Assembly: GCA_037447605.1 (NCBI GenBank)
Contig: CM074813.1
Span: 2,073,360 to 2,137,359, forward strand
DNA: 64,000 nt
Source: Zygnema circumcarinatum
Taxonomy: Eukaryota > Streptophyta > Zygnematophyceae > Zygnematales > Zygnemataceae
Direction: 5' to 3'
The notes beneath the pieces are model-generated. The model did not search any database, had not been told where the DNA came from, and saw only the letters and a program-made list of their open reading frames with translations. Positions within the stretch are counted from its first letter, which is position 1; each line of letters begins with the position of its first letter. Shown in pieces: positions 37,513 through 47,977 of the stretch. Both the position numbers and the translations under genes were made by a program.

Positions 37513-38712
37513 GGGTAGTGTTATTTCCACCCCTTTTTTGGATCCAAACACCCCTTCCCGGCCGGGCAGATTTCAAAAAGGATTAAAAACGGAAAATGCT
37601 TTTTTTCAGTCCTTTCTGGAATCGATACACACTTTTTCTGTCTGGCAGATTTTATTCTTGCAAAACATGGAAAACGAAACGATACCCCGTCACCCCATTT
37701 TCAATATCTCGCTCCCCTGATTTTTTTTAGAGAAAAAAAAATCGGCCTGCCCGAATCCGCTCGGAGCGGAAGATCCGTCCGCCACGAGATCGTTCGCGGC
37801 TGCCGTCCTTTACAATAGGGGGTGTCAGACTTAAAAAATTTCAGTACGCGTGTTCGTAAGTTTGACATCAGAACGAGTACTCCAGTATGATAGCGATCCT
37901 CCTGCGGCGAGGGGGTGTCAGACTTAACAAAATCTTACGAAAAGCGTTACGAAAAAAAAGGTTACGAAAGTACTCCGCCGCAGGAGGATCGCTATCATAC
38001 TGGAGTACTCGTTCTGATATCAAACTTACGAACACGCGTACTGAAATTTTTTAAGTCTGACACCCCCTAATGCAATGCATCCGTACGATCGCAACTTCGA
38101 GGAAACGCAAAATCTCGTACATTGAGAAACTGGACCAATCACAAATTGCCATGTCATATGAACGAACATGTGGCAGATGGTGATTGGCTGTCAGTTGTCA
38201 ATGGCGAGCCGCCACAGGCTGGCCGGTCGAGCTCCATAATTTTGCAGAGATCTCGGGCCGAGGACGCGCGCACTCGCACTTGCGAGCCGGCTTTGGCGGG
38301 ACACGTAGGCACGTGCTATTCGCTGGACCGAGCCCGGCGACAGATCTAATGGTGATCTGCCCTGGTGCGATCGGCGAGAGAATCGACGGCTGAGATGCAT
38401 TGCACGTGTAAAGGACGGCCAGCCGCGTACGATGTCGTGGCGGACGGATCTTCCGCACCGAGCGGATTCGGGCAGGCCGATATTTTTTTCTCTCAAAAAA
38501 AAAAAATCAGGGGAGCGAGATATTGAAAATGGGGTGCCGGGGTATCGTTTCGTTTTCCATGTTTTGCAAGAATAAAATCTGCCCGACGGAAAGGTTTGTA
38601 TCGATTCCAAAAAGGACTGAAAAAAGCATTTTCCGTTTTTAATCCTTTTTGAAATCTGCCCGGCCGGGAAGGGGTGTTTGGATCCAAAAAAGGGGTGGAA
38701 ATAACACTACCC
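37513..38712. mobile_element. Non-autonomous foldback DNA transposon with ~320-bp terminal inverted repeats
   Basis: The element begins GGGTAGTGTTATTTCCACC and ends with its complement. The terminal inverted repeats run about 300 bases (37513-37815 against 38410-38712) and continue past an internal insertion, where TGCAATGCATC at 38071 matches GATGCATTGCA at about 38393. The 8-base direct repeat TTGAAAAA flanks both sides (37505-37512 and 38713-38720). An 8-base target duplication fits the hAT superfamily (family knowledge). There is no transposase frame, so it is non-autonomous. A second element (37818-38067) sits inside the left repeat. Confidence 0.85.
37818..38067. mobile_element. 250-bp MITE with TA target duplication, nested in the larger element
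   Basis: Termini GGGGGTGTCAGACTTA and its complement define terminal inverted repeats of about 92 bases (37818-37910 against 37975-38067). TA is present on both sides (37816-37817 and 38068-38069). A TA duplication fits Tc1/mariner-type MITEs (family knowledge). The terminal word GGGGGTGTCAGACTTA occurs a third time at 37911, in direct orientation. Removing this element restores the alignment of the host element's left and right inverted repeats, which proves the order of insertion. Confidence 0.87.
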
Positions 38713-38720
38713 TTGAAAAA

Positions 38721-39522
38721 ACAGCGAAGGTTTCAGTTGAACGTGTGAACAGGCGGATCGAATGTTCAGGGACCTAAGAATTTGAACAACATGAAAAAAT
38801 GTCAAAAGCGAAACATTTTCGCTTACACATGTAGATTCCAATTTTTGCCACGTAAGATTCAAGCAGTGAGGGATTTCCTGAACTCCGGCCCAATATTCGC
38901 CGTACGACATTTTTCGCCAGATCAACAATCACCGTACGGTACGAATGGATTCCACCACTGTACGGCAATGGAAAGCAGAAACGGGTCCAACGCTTTGCGG
39001 TTTGCCAAAATCTCATTGTTGGTCGGTGGATGCAAAGTAAATTGAAATTGAACGTGACTGGGAGTTAATAGGGGAAACTTTCATTGAACTAGCGATGGCG
39101 AGGCCATCAAATGTACATGGACAAAAGCAAAATGTGGAACTACGAGGGACTGGTCGCAAAGGACCGAAACACAATAAAACGAAGCTAGGAGCGGAAACTA
39201 CGCCTAGGCCCGCCGACTGGGAGTTAATTGTTCAATGTTTAACTGGATTCGCATTGGATTCACATTCGCTTCTCAAAAAAATAATAAAGAAAAAAACTGT
39301 TTTTTCTGAGCTGCGGTTTTGAAAGTTTATTTTTTGAGGAGCCAAAATCTTTTATTTCTTATGTGTTCAACCCCGCTGGTAGCAGGATGTATTTCGTACG
39401 ACGTTCCGTACAAGCAGCAAATGTACGGTAACGACATCTTGTACTTTTCCCGCACTTGTTTCGGTGCGTTCCACGTTTCGTACCGTACGAATCACACGTG
39501 TGGAAGGGAGTTGAGGAAATGA
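38721..39522. other. Intergenic, repeat fragment
   Basis: No gene is seen. Bases 39060-39220 carry a diverged copy of a repeat found again at 40530-40690 (shared words: ATGGACAAAA, GGCCATCAAATGTACATGG/GGCCGTCAAATGTGCATGG, CAAAGGACC). GTACGGTACG words occur at 38905-38945 and 39395-39490. Confidence 0.5.
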
Positions 39523-39530
39523 GTAATGAG

Positions 39531-40394
39531 CAGGGTTCTTCAAATAGGGGAGATCCCCTAAATATCGTAAATAGCTTATTTATGTAAGATTTTGAGATTA
39601 GTTTACGTGATTTCAACTTAAATACCACACAAGCCCCAAAAAAGCATTTTTTTGGTTAAAAACAAAAAGGAAATGAATTGCATTTGCAACCACGATAGCA
39701 ATGATGTATATGAATTTTACTTGTTGGTATAACAACACGGCTTTAGAAACTGGTGCAACCTCTTCCACTCTTATAGATTGGTAAATTTTACCAATCAATT
39801 AGAACAACTGTGCATTTGGCAATCACAACATATAGTTACTTATTCAAAAACCCAATTGCACGGAAACTTTGTAGATCCAATCCTAAGCTCTCTATTTCCT
39901 TTTCCATCCATCATTAATTACTCCAAGTATCACTTTAGAATCCGTCATAGTCTTGAAATTTCCTCACAAAACCTCTATTCCAAATCATAACCTTTGAAAT
40001 TCTAGGTGTAGTCACAAAAGAAAAACTGAAATAGGAACTAAAATTAGAAATGAAATGAAAAATGGTCTCACTCCCTTAGGATTTTTAGGCTGAACAAGAC
40101 AGCTATAGAAGTGATGCAAACTACTCAAAGAGACCCTTGAAGAGCGGTCAAACTATCAAACTGTTTGCAGTGAAGAATGCCTTCCAATGAAAAGTCTGTC
40201 AACCTCTTTCGAAACTCGTCTTTCTCCCATCCAATTACTAAAAAATCAGACTCGACGGTAGCAGTGTTGGGAAATGATGAACGTCCGTACGTGCACGGTT
40301 CCGTCCGTACAGTCCATATTTACGTGTTTTTACAAAACCAAGTTAGGGGACAGTCCCCTATCTTAAGCCGAAATCCCCTATTTGAAGAACCCTG
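39531..40394. mobile_element. hAT-type non-autonomous element
   Basis: The 864-base element starts CAGGGTTCTTCAAATAGGGG and ends with its complement (CCCCTATTTGAAGAACCCTG). It is flanked by a perfect 8-base duplication, GTAATGAG (39523-39530 and 40395-40402). CAGGG termini plus an 8-base duplication are hAT hallmarks (family knowledge). Close to the right end there is a second short palindrome (GGGGACAGTCCCC). The interior is A/T-rich with no transposase frame. Confidence 0.88.
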
Positions 40395-40402
40395 GTAATG
40401 AG

Positions 40403-40864
40403 TCTAATGACCCCTCATCAGCATACGAAGGACGAAGTAAGCGAAGGGAAGCGATGTGGCATTGGTCTCATGATGGCGATGATGCCATCGAATGTAGATG
40501 GACGAAATCATTTGAGGGTGAGCCCTTAAAATTGAATTTGAAAGGGAATATATCATTGATCTTACGATGGCAAGGCCGTCAAATGTGCATGGACAAAATC
40601 AACATGGGGAACTAAAGGAATCGGCCACAAAGGACCTAAGCTACAAAGAGAAAAGCCCATAAACGGCAGTCTACTTCTAGGTTCAACAACAACACGGCAC
40701 TCCAAGCAGCCGCGAAGGCCGCCGATAAATCATTTGAGCGTTTGATCAAGGGCATTCGTCACGTGTACATGACATGCACACGTGGCGTGTCGCGATTGGA
40801 CGGTGCTCGACAAGGTTTTTTTTTTTAGAAGGGCCCTCCGCCTGCCTGCAAGGCGGCTTGAAAG
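40403..40864. repeat. Copies of a diverged interspersed repeat
   Basis: Bases 40530-40690 match 39060-39220 as a direct repeat, and a shorter related unit lies at 40465-40510 (GATGATGCCATCGAATGTAG, then ATGGACGAAAT). The right part, 40740-40860, is unique sequence leading into the GC-rich exon of the next candidate gene. Confidence 0.45.
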
Positions 40865-41220
40865 GCGGCAGCGGGGGCGGAGGCGGAGGCGGAGGCGGAG
40901 GCGGCAGGAAGGGGGGATAGGGAGGGAGAGGGGAGGAAGGGGGGGGGGAGGGGAGGGAGCAGGCATTTGGATCGCTCGAGCGGCGGACATGGCCAGGATG
41001 AGGAGGAAACAAGAGCGGAAGAGAGTCCAATACCGGCGCAGAGTGGCCCGGCAGGCGACAGGGCTCAGATCGTCCCATCCGATGCGTTGGTGTTTGAGGA
41101 GAACGAAAACCTCCTTTTTGAAAAGTAAGAATCCTCCCTGGAAGTTTGAGGCAGCCACGTCTGATCTCATACTTTTCCAGGGACCAGATTGATATACTTC
41201 CGCTGTTTGAGCTTGATTAA
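40865..41220 (+). CDS. Candidate 3' end of a short acidic-tailed protein gene
   Basis: A frame open from a possible acceptor at 40864 reads Ala/Glu then Gly/Arg-rich sequence, then EESPIPAQSGPAGDRAQIVP and ALVFEENENLLFEKD. A donor at 41124 (AAAA|GTAAGA) and an acceptor at 41180 (CTTTTCCAG) join in phase to QIDILPLFELD and a TAA at 41218-41220. The intron is only about 56 bases. No in-frame ATG is visible after 40860, so a 5' exon must lie upstream (unresolved). The C-terminus looks like real protein, but I recognise no family. Confidence 0.35.
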
Positions 41221-41782
41221 GGGGCAACTGGAGCGTTTTGCCTGTGAACATGTGCGTTCATGTGAGTGAAATCACTAGTCTTGCAGGTCCTCCGTTTTGT
41301 GAAAACACAAACTTGATTCGCTCTTCTGTATTCCAATGACCTCTTGAGCACAATCAGTGTTTCTTTAACGTTTTTTTGTCCACGTGACATCAAGATGTAG
41401 ATTGTACTCTGTCCATTCCTCTAGCGGCAGGCAAAGCGCCATTGATTGCTTAATTCACTGTGCAGCCTTCCGAGCATTTCTGAAAGTTCGCATTTATTCA
41501 TAAATGTAAACCAGAGAACCAGGTAAACACCGACAACCTAAGTGGACTACGTCGAAATAAAAACAGAAATTTCTGCTGCAAGGGTTTACATAGTGGTTCC
41601 ATTGCCCTTCATTGATTCACAAATTTCCTTTGCGAGTGCATAGGCGACAAGCACCCAACTTTCTGCTGCACAATAAGGTCAGGACAATAGCTGGGCGAAA
41701 TTCTCCTCTTGAGATCTTGAGAGGAGATTGTCATTGTTACAACTTTGCAGTGTTCACACTTACTAAGGAGAGTGACCGGCGT
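41221..41782. other. Intergenic region, candidate gene/CorA transporter gene
   Basis: This stretch lies between the TAA at 41218-41220 and the TAG of the CorA-type gene, and should hold both 3' UTRs. I see no gene in it. Confidence 0.5.
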
Positions 41783-43127
41783 TTAGTCAGCTTCGTCAGG
41801 GCCCAAAAGCGCATCGAGCTTCAAATATCTTCGTAGCTTCCTATTCTGAAGGAGTTTTTTTAAAATTGAGCTGTCTACTAAATGGACTTGCAGTAGGTTG
41901 TAAAGCGGCGCAGCCAAGAAGACAGACAGCATAAGCAGGACGATCGCCAAACAGATCAACATCACATTCCGAAACCCCGCCAGCTCTTGTGGGTTGTCTG
42001 TTGTTTGAGGCATCCATGGAACGCCTCCGACATTCATTCCAAAGACTGCACCCACACAAAACCGTAATTGAAAGTTGCAAACATGTACTGAAGAGAAGGG
42101 GAGGACGAAGGGAAGGGAGAGGAGGCTCGATGCTTACATCCAGTGACAATGGACAAGGGAAGAAAGACCATGGAGAGGAAGGATAGGTAGTAGAGCTTCT
42201 TGTTGATCTGCTCCGACTGCCACTGATCCAAACCCGCCTGAAGCGCTGTTATCCGAGATGCCAAGAAACCCACGTTCTCCTTGCAGCGCCGCATGCTGGC
42301 CATAAAGTTATCCACGGCGGCAGTGTCCTCCGCAGAGCACCACTTTTTGCCAGCAATCTTGTCTTTCACTTTTGGAAATACCACCTCCGAATGTGCGATT
42401 GACTGTGAGCAGGCGATAGCAATTGGTAACTTTAGGGATACTGAGGGGGATGATATGCGATAAAAATGCATTGAAAGTGAGTAGTACACAGAAGTACGTT
42501 GTAAAATGCTCAAATCATACAGACCTCCTCGATGTTCTAGATCTCGCCATCCTTTCCCAATCCCTTCACCCCTCCCTCCCTCCTCGGCCTCTCCACGCTC
42601 TCAGCTCCCCTTACCAAAACCCTCCTCTCTACCTTCCTAAACACCTCATATGCTCGCACCCACAGACTCAATATCTCCTTAACGTCTGACTATGTGACAG
42701 TGGCATTTAACAGAGTACGGGGAAGAGGAGACGAGTGGAGAGGGGTAATGTGAGAGGAGGTAAAGGAAGGGCATAGGGAGAGGAAGTAGAGAGGGGCCGG
42801 AAATGGGAGGACAGGAAAAATGGGAGGGAAAGGAAGAGATAGAGAGCCATAGGAAGAGTGAGGGAAGTGGCCTGGAGGAGGAGGTGAAGAGAGCGGGGAA
42901 GAGAAAGAGAGGGAGGAAGAAGAAGAGAAGAGGAACCCTTCTGACACAATAATAAGTTAAAGGGGAGGGAGGGGAGTAGGAAGGTCTACCTGCAGCAATC
43001 TCTGCAGGTCGAGATGCATTTTAGGGAGAGCCCGCTGCTTCAAGAGTCGTCCTTTTGCAGCCCCCCCTGTCTCCAATGCCAGCCAATCCATATTTGGCCT
43101 CTTATGCCAAACCATTTAGAAGCCTTT

Positions 43128-43166
<39 letters not shown>

Positions 43167-44219
43167 AACAGAGCGTAGAAAGGACGAGTAAACAATAAGC
43201 GCCCCAAAACGTGATTCTGGCTGCTGAACTTAGAGGTTCCTCTTCCCCCTTTCCTTTTTCGTCCCTCCCCTCCAATCTCCCCCACTCTCTTTCCTCCCTC
43301 ACTCCCTGCCCCACCAACCCTTTCCCTCCCCCGCCCACCCCTGCCCTCTTCTCCTCTCCTCTCCCTCCCTCCATTTATCCGTGCCCTCACCGCTGTCGAG
43401 GATGCGCTCGGTCTCATCCACCTGCATCTCCACATCCACCACGATGTCCTGAACTTGGTCCACAAACGTGTCCAGAATGTGCACCAGCAGCTTTGCCACA
43501 CTGCGCGGGATGGGGTTGTCAGCATCTTGCGGATGATTCCTCCTCAGCAGCTCCTCAAGCAGCTCCTCATTCACCACCAGAGCTCCGTCCCTCACATCCG
43601 CCAAAACTGCGTCTCCGGACCCGGGCTCCGTTATCTCGCGCAGCTCCCCTAATCTGTGTGGAATTTCTGCCAAAAAAGTCTGTCCTATTGATCTTACAAA
43701 TTCCAGACGCGGAACTCTTCCAAGGGCCACGCTAACTATTGAGTTTTCTGTAAGGCGAACGGCCATCCGCAGAGTGAAGCTACTTTCAAGAGGGCCTGTG
43801 CAGTTTATTCGGAAAACAAGGGAGCCTTGCAGGCTACCGCAGTAGGGACCGTTGCTTACAAGGGCGGTAATTTCCTGCAAAGTCAAACTTGGGTAAAGGT
43901 GCTCGATGACAGCCATAGCTCCTGCAGAAAGGGAGGGGCAGCCGCGAGGAATTTCTAAATGGTACCACGAAAACTGCCCTGCTTCGTCCTTGGAGTCCAC
44001 ATCAAATTGCTTTGCGTGGAAGCTTCCTTCGCCATCAAAAAGGAAGGCGGAACGGCGAACTGCATAAGGAGATTTTGACTGTTCTAATGGCTCTGAGCTG
44101 GTTGAGATTCCCGTGGGTAAGGAAGGGGATTTTGCACTTTTGGTGCGGAGGAGAGGGCTGGGAGTGCTGCCGCCTAGGAGGTGTCGGCCCGCCTCGGGAG
44201 ATGTAGGCTCGCCCGTCAT
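41783..44219 (-). CDS. CorA/ZntB-type divalent metal ion transporter
   Basis: Four exons: 44219-43391, 43066-42990, 42402-42138, 42045-41783. Phases close at about 477 residues. A long N-terminal cytoplasmic domain is followed by the CorA helix region (VDVEMQVDETERILDS, AVDNFMASMRRCKENVGFL, ITALQAGLDQWQSEQINKKL), TM1 (LSFLSMVFLPLSIVTGFF), the signature GMNVGG loop and TM2 (VMLICLAIVLLMLSVFLAA), then a short basic tail. CorA proteins are pentameric channels for Mg2+ or other divalent cations (family knowledge). The GMNVGGVPW form is closer to ZntB-like members. The exon 2 acceptor was chosen because only it keeps phase. The open frame extends 5' of ATG 44219 to about 44525 but is low-complexity Ser/Leu/Pro. 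Intron 1 contains a 33-base poly-A at about 43133-43165. Confidence 0.88.
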
Positions 44220-45865
44220 TGTGATAGAGAGAGAAAGAGGGTGGGCGAGGGGAGGGCGAGGGAGCGGAAGGGGTAGGAGGCAAATAGGAGAGGGAAGGGG
44301 AGGAGGGAGAGGGGCTGTGGGAAGAGGAAAGCTGCGGGAATGGAATGGGAAGAAGTGAGATAGAGGAGGAGAGGGGGGAGAGGAAGAATACAAGGAGGAC
44401 AGAAGGTGAACGGAAAGAGAAAGAGAGAGAAGGCAGGGGTAGGGGAAGATACGGAGAAACGAGGAGAACGAAGAAGAAGAGATAGAGAGGAGAAGAAATG
44501 AGCGAGAGAGGGAGGGATCAATCACCGAGCTTGCCTCGGATGTTCACGGAACAAGATGTGTATCCGCAGATTACATTCCACTTCCAATTCTTATCTCTAA
44601 CATCTTCTGTCAGCGGTTCACATTGCCCTCACTTTTACCTCCTCCTCCTCTCAACTCACGCCAGCGTGCCTCTCAGGCTCTCGAAGAAGCTGCTATACAT
44701 GTAAACCAAACGGAAGAATAACGTGCTTCCGACATGCCCAGCGGGGCCCTTCCTCCCTCTCTTGAGCTTTCCCCCTTGTCTCTCTCTTTCCCATTTCTCG
44801 CTTGCTTCGCGTGTTCGGTACTTTGAAGCCTCCAGGAAAGTGGGTATCGTCACGTCACTCACGTTACGTCACGTAACGTCACGCCACGGCTGTACTTTCG
44901 TAACTACTCTACAGTACAGGATACAGTTGCCTACTCTATAAAGTCACACACGCGGGAACGGAATATGAATGACCACTCGATAAAGTCCACCGACGTCGGA
45001 CGGGCGGTCGATTGGGGGTGTCCCTCCGATGGCCTGTCCATCGGACGGCGACGATCGGCCTAGAGAGCGTGGCAGCCAGCATGGGCCTGTCGCTATCTTA
45101 TGGCTTTTTTTTATGAAGAGGTGAAGGCTGCGCTTCTGAAGGGCAGGATGGGACTGTAACAAGAGAAGGCGAAAGTGACCTTCGAGCAGGAATCTGCTTC
45201 AAATAGCGCGAGAGACATTGGCCAACAGATGCGGCAAACCAGATCAACAAGGACGAGCTTTGGTGCTTAGTTTAGAAGAAAAGTCGGTACAATTCTGGTG
45301 TGCGCCCTGACAACATTGCACCCGAGAGCGGATGACCAAGCCGTGCCTTAATTTCCTCTAAGTTTCTTCAATCTCCTCAATCCTACACTAACAACTGCCT
45401 GCTTAGCGAAACGATGTTGAAGTTACAAACTGGAGCTAAGAAAACTCCAAGAGGGGCAAGTCCCGAATGTATACGCAGACAAGCTGCCGCCTTGGCTCAA
45501 ATACTGCAAACATAAACAATGGAGCAGTCGGTCAAGCAGCTCCTGTATTAGATTTCTCCTCGTCTCTTCCCTCTCTCCTCCTCACTTCACACCTCCTTTT
45601 GCTGCTCGGCACCCCCTTCACTCTCCTCTCCTCTCTTCAATCCAAGTCCTCTCCTTTCCCCTCTCATCTCCACGGCTATCCGGTCTCTTCCCCATGCTGC
45701 CTCCTCGTCTCCTTACCCCCTCCCTCATCTCAACGCCACTTTCCTTCCCCTCTCCACTTCTGATTATTTGGTTTATTAAGTTCCCTGCTTTCTTATAGAA
45801 AAGGTTTACAATTAGGCAGAATCGGGGCATAATCATTCTTATTACCTGAATTACGCCCCCTTTCC
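44220..45865. promoter_or_regulatory. CorA-type gene upstream region
   Basis: The region contains purine-rich tracts (44220-44515). At 44846-44890 a cluster of overlapping CRE/bZIP-type words (GTCACGTCAC, ACGTTACGTCACGTAACGTC, ACGCCACG) lies about 630 bases upstream of the transporter start codon. A further pyrimidine-rich tract at 45560-45760 lies near the SRP9 3' end. I see no gene in it. Confidence 0.4.
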
Positions 45866-47347
45866 TCACTGGCGTCGCCCCCTCCCTTTTTTTGAGCTGC
45901 TCTGTGCGGCCGCGGGCTCAGGAGGCGCTTCATCGGGAACAGTGGCTGCAAAGCGAGATGCAGTAAAACGAAAAAAAGAATACCAGTATTAATATATGAG
46001 GTCGTAGTAATAGCAGTAGTAAAAAAGAAAAAGGACAGCTCTGTAACAACAACAAGCTGGGAGATAAGACTGGAAGAATGGCCTTTCCTAACCCTACTCT
46101 CCCGTACTTCCCTCATTCCTCTATGGTATACCTTTCCCCACACCATGCGACTTTCACAGGAGCTGAGTACCTTCTTAGTCTATCCCTACTTGCATGCGTG
46201 ATACTCTACAGTCTGTAGATAGTCTGACTCCCCTCTCTCTCTCTCCCTGTGCAAATACCCATATGCATCCGCACTTGACGCCGAGTGGGACAATCGTAGC
46301 AGAAAGACTGAAATTAGTGGTAGCAAAATCAAAATCGAATAAGCCATGTCAAAGCCAAACCACTTTTGCAGAGGACTGAATGGGCACACCGTGAGGGCCT
46401 CTGGCCATGAGGGTGAAGAACAGCACGTTGAGCTTCTCCATCTTCTTCGCGTCTGCGGCCTGACCCGTCTTGTACTGCAGACACTGCAGCACCACGGCCA
46501 GGGTCTACAGCTCAAACATTTGGGCTTTCTCAGATTTGTAACTCCTAAAGTTCATTGAGCATTGAGCATCAATTGAGTAAATGTAAATAATGGCGAGAAC
46601 ATGTGCAAGAGGGGAACAGTTGCATCCACAATCAAGACTAGAGACAGCTTAGTTCACGCTTGAGTCTCACTATGCCAAAAAAAGCTAACTCGCGCATGTT
46701 AGTTCGCTTGCTTCGCTTGCTTCGCTGGGCATTGTACAATTTGACTGTCCATGTAAATTTTCCAAGGTCTAGTATAGTACTCCACCATATTTAAGTTCAG
46801 TGGTGCATGGCATTCACGTGAAGCCCAGTTCATGTTAAAATGAGGACAAACCACTATGGCAGCTGGTCGCCATGTATCTTTAGTCAAGTCACAAAGTTGA
46901 ATTTCACATATTCTAACGTGGCGTGGTATTCAATCCCCATACAGAGCAAAATCTACCTCATAACATATGCCAGCAAGTGCAGCGGCTCACCACTCTGTCG
47001 TCAGTGGCCTTCAGGACAAGCAAGCCTTGTCGGTGGCGGTATTTCATAGAATATCGGAACTGCCAACACCAAACCACCACCACCAACGAAACACCAGTTT
47101 AACTTTCGCTTAATGACTTGCTTGATGACACAACCAAAATTCTTGTTCCAGCAGAAAAAAAATCCGTTTCCACACGCTATTCTCAACTTTCAAGCCTTGT
47201 CCTCCTTCAGCTTTCAGACCTTAAAGGCATGCGAACTGTTCAAATACAAATTTGATGAACAAGAAAATAACGAACCCGAGTCGGATCAGCACGGAACAGG
47301 AGCTCCGCCTTCGTCACAAACTCGTCCCATGTTTCTATGTACACCAT
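45866..47347 (-). CDS. SRP9: Signal recognition particle 9 kDa protein
   Basis: Four exons: 47347-47276, 47059-46991, 46483-46390, 45945-45866. Phases close at 104 residues. Start MVYIETWDEFVTKAELLFRA, then KYRHRQGLLVLKATDD, YKTGQAADAKKMEKLNVLFF, TLMARG and the basic end SSKKGRGRRQ match SRP9, especially plant SRP9, which ends in a similar KKGRGRKQ-type tail (family knowledge). SRP9 pairs with SRP14 on the Alu domain of SRP RNA and pauses translation during ER targeting. Without the last splice the frame would stop shortly after GPHG, so the donor at CAC G|GTGTGC is required for the normal C-terminus. It is divergent from the SRPBCC gene. Confidence 0.93.
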
Positions 47348-47977
47348 GCGGACGTTTTCTGCCAAATTCAGCACCCGGCAGCCTCAAACTCAAGCACCTC
47401 TTCCACCAGAGCTCCCAATCCAATGGACGGATGTCCAAACTCTATTTTCAAACCCTAATTGCGTCGTGCCACCCCATCTTACCTACGAGCCGCCCTCATT
47501 AAGGTAACGGGAATCTCTCTTCTTCTTCCTCTCTCCCACCCTATCACTTCACCGTAACCGCAGCTTACAGCTATGTCTGAATCTCTCAAACCCCTGATAG
47601 GCCCGCACCAGCCCTCTCTCTTCCCCCCTTCTTGGAGGTCCCTGGAAAGCAACTGAATTAGGGTTCGCAGCAAAGCAAAACTCTAAACTACAAAAATGGT
47701 CCACCTGTCACAGAACCCATAGCCGATACTCTGCGCTATATCGTATTAAATGTCATCCAATATATATCGTCTTTGTAGATATTCTCAATATTTTCCATAT
47801 ATTGCGATATGCCCGATACTCCGTCTCCCGAGTCCCCTTCCCCCGCAACGCCCCACGGCCTCTGCCCGAGTCTGCCGGCTGCCACGTGTCGTCACTGCAG
47901 CTCGCCACGTGTTCACAGGAGGCGCTGCCACGTGGCGCCTCCCTCTTTCCGAACTCCTGCCGTCGCTGAGAAGGGCC
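47348..47977. promoter_or_regulatory. Divergent promoter SRP9/SRPBCC with a G-box triplet
   Basis: GCCACGTG occurs three times at 47881, 47904 and 47927, exactly 23 bases apart, ending about 45 bases before the SRPBCC ATG. CACGTG is the core bound by bHLH and bZIP factors (family knowledge). Upstream (47717-47825) is an A/T-rich zone full of CGATA/TATCG words (ATATCGTATTAAATG, ATATATATCGTC, TTGCGATATGCCCGATAC). Confidence 0.6.

Noticed and set aside
44220-44525. N-terminal extension of the CorA-type protein
   Set aside because: The frame is open but encodes only Ser/Leu/Pro low complexity from a purine-rich tract. ATG 44219 is the simpler start.
46349-46389. SRP9 ending at the TGA at 46349-46351 without the fourth exon
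   Set aside because: The splice at 46390 to 45945 gives the conserved KKGRGRRQ tail, so the read-through end is likely only intron retention.
47750-47977. Upstream extension of the SRPBCC open frame
   Set aside because: It runs through the G-box promoter region. The ATG at 47978 begins a plausible transit peptide.
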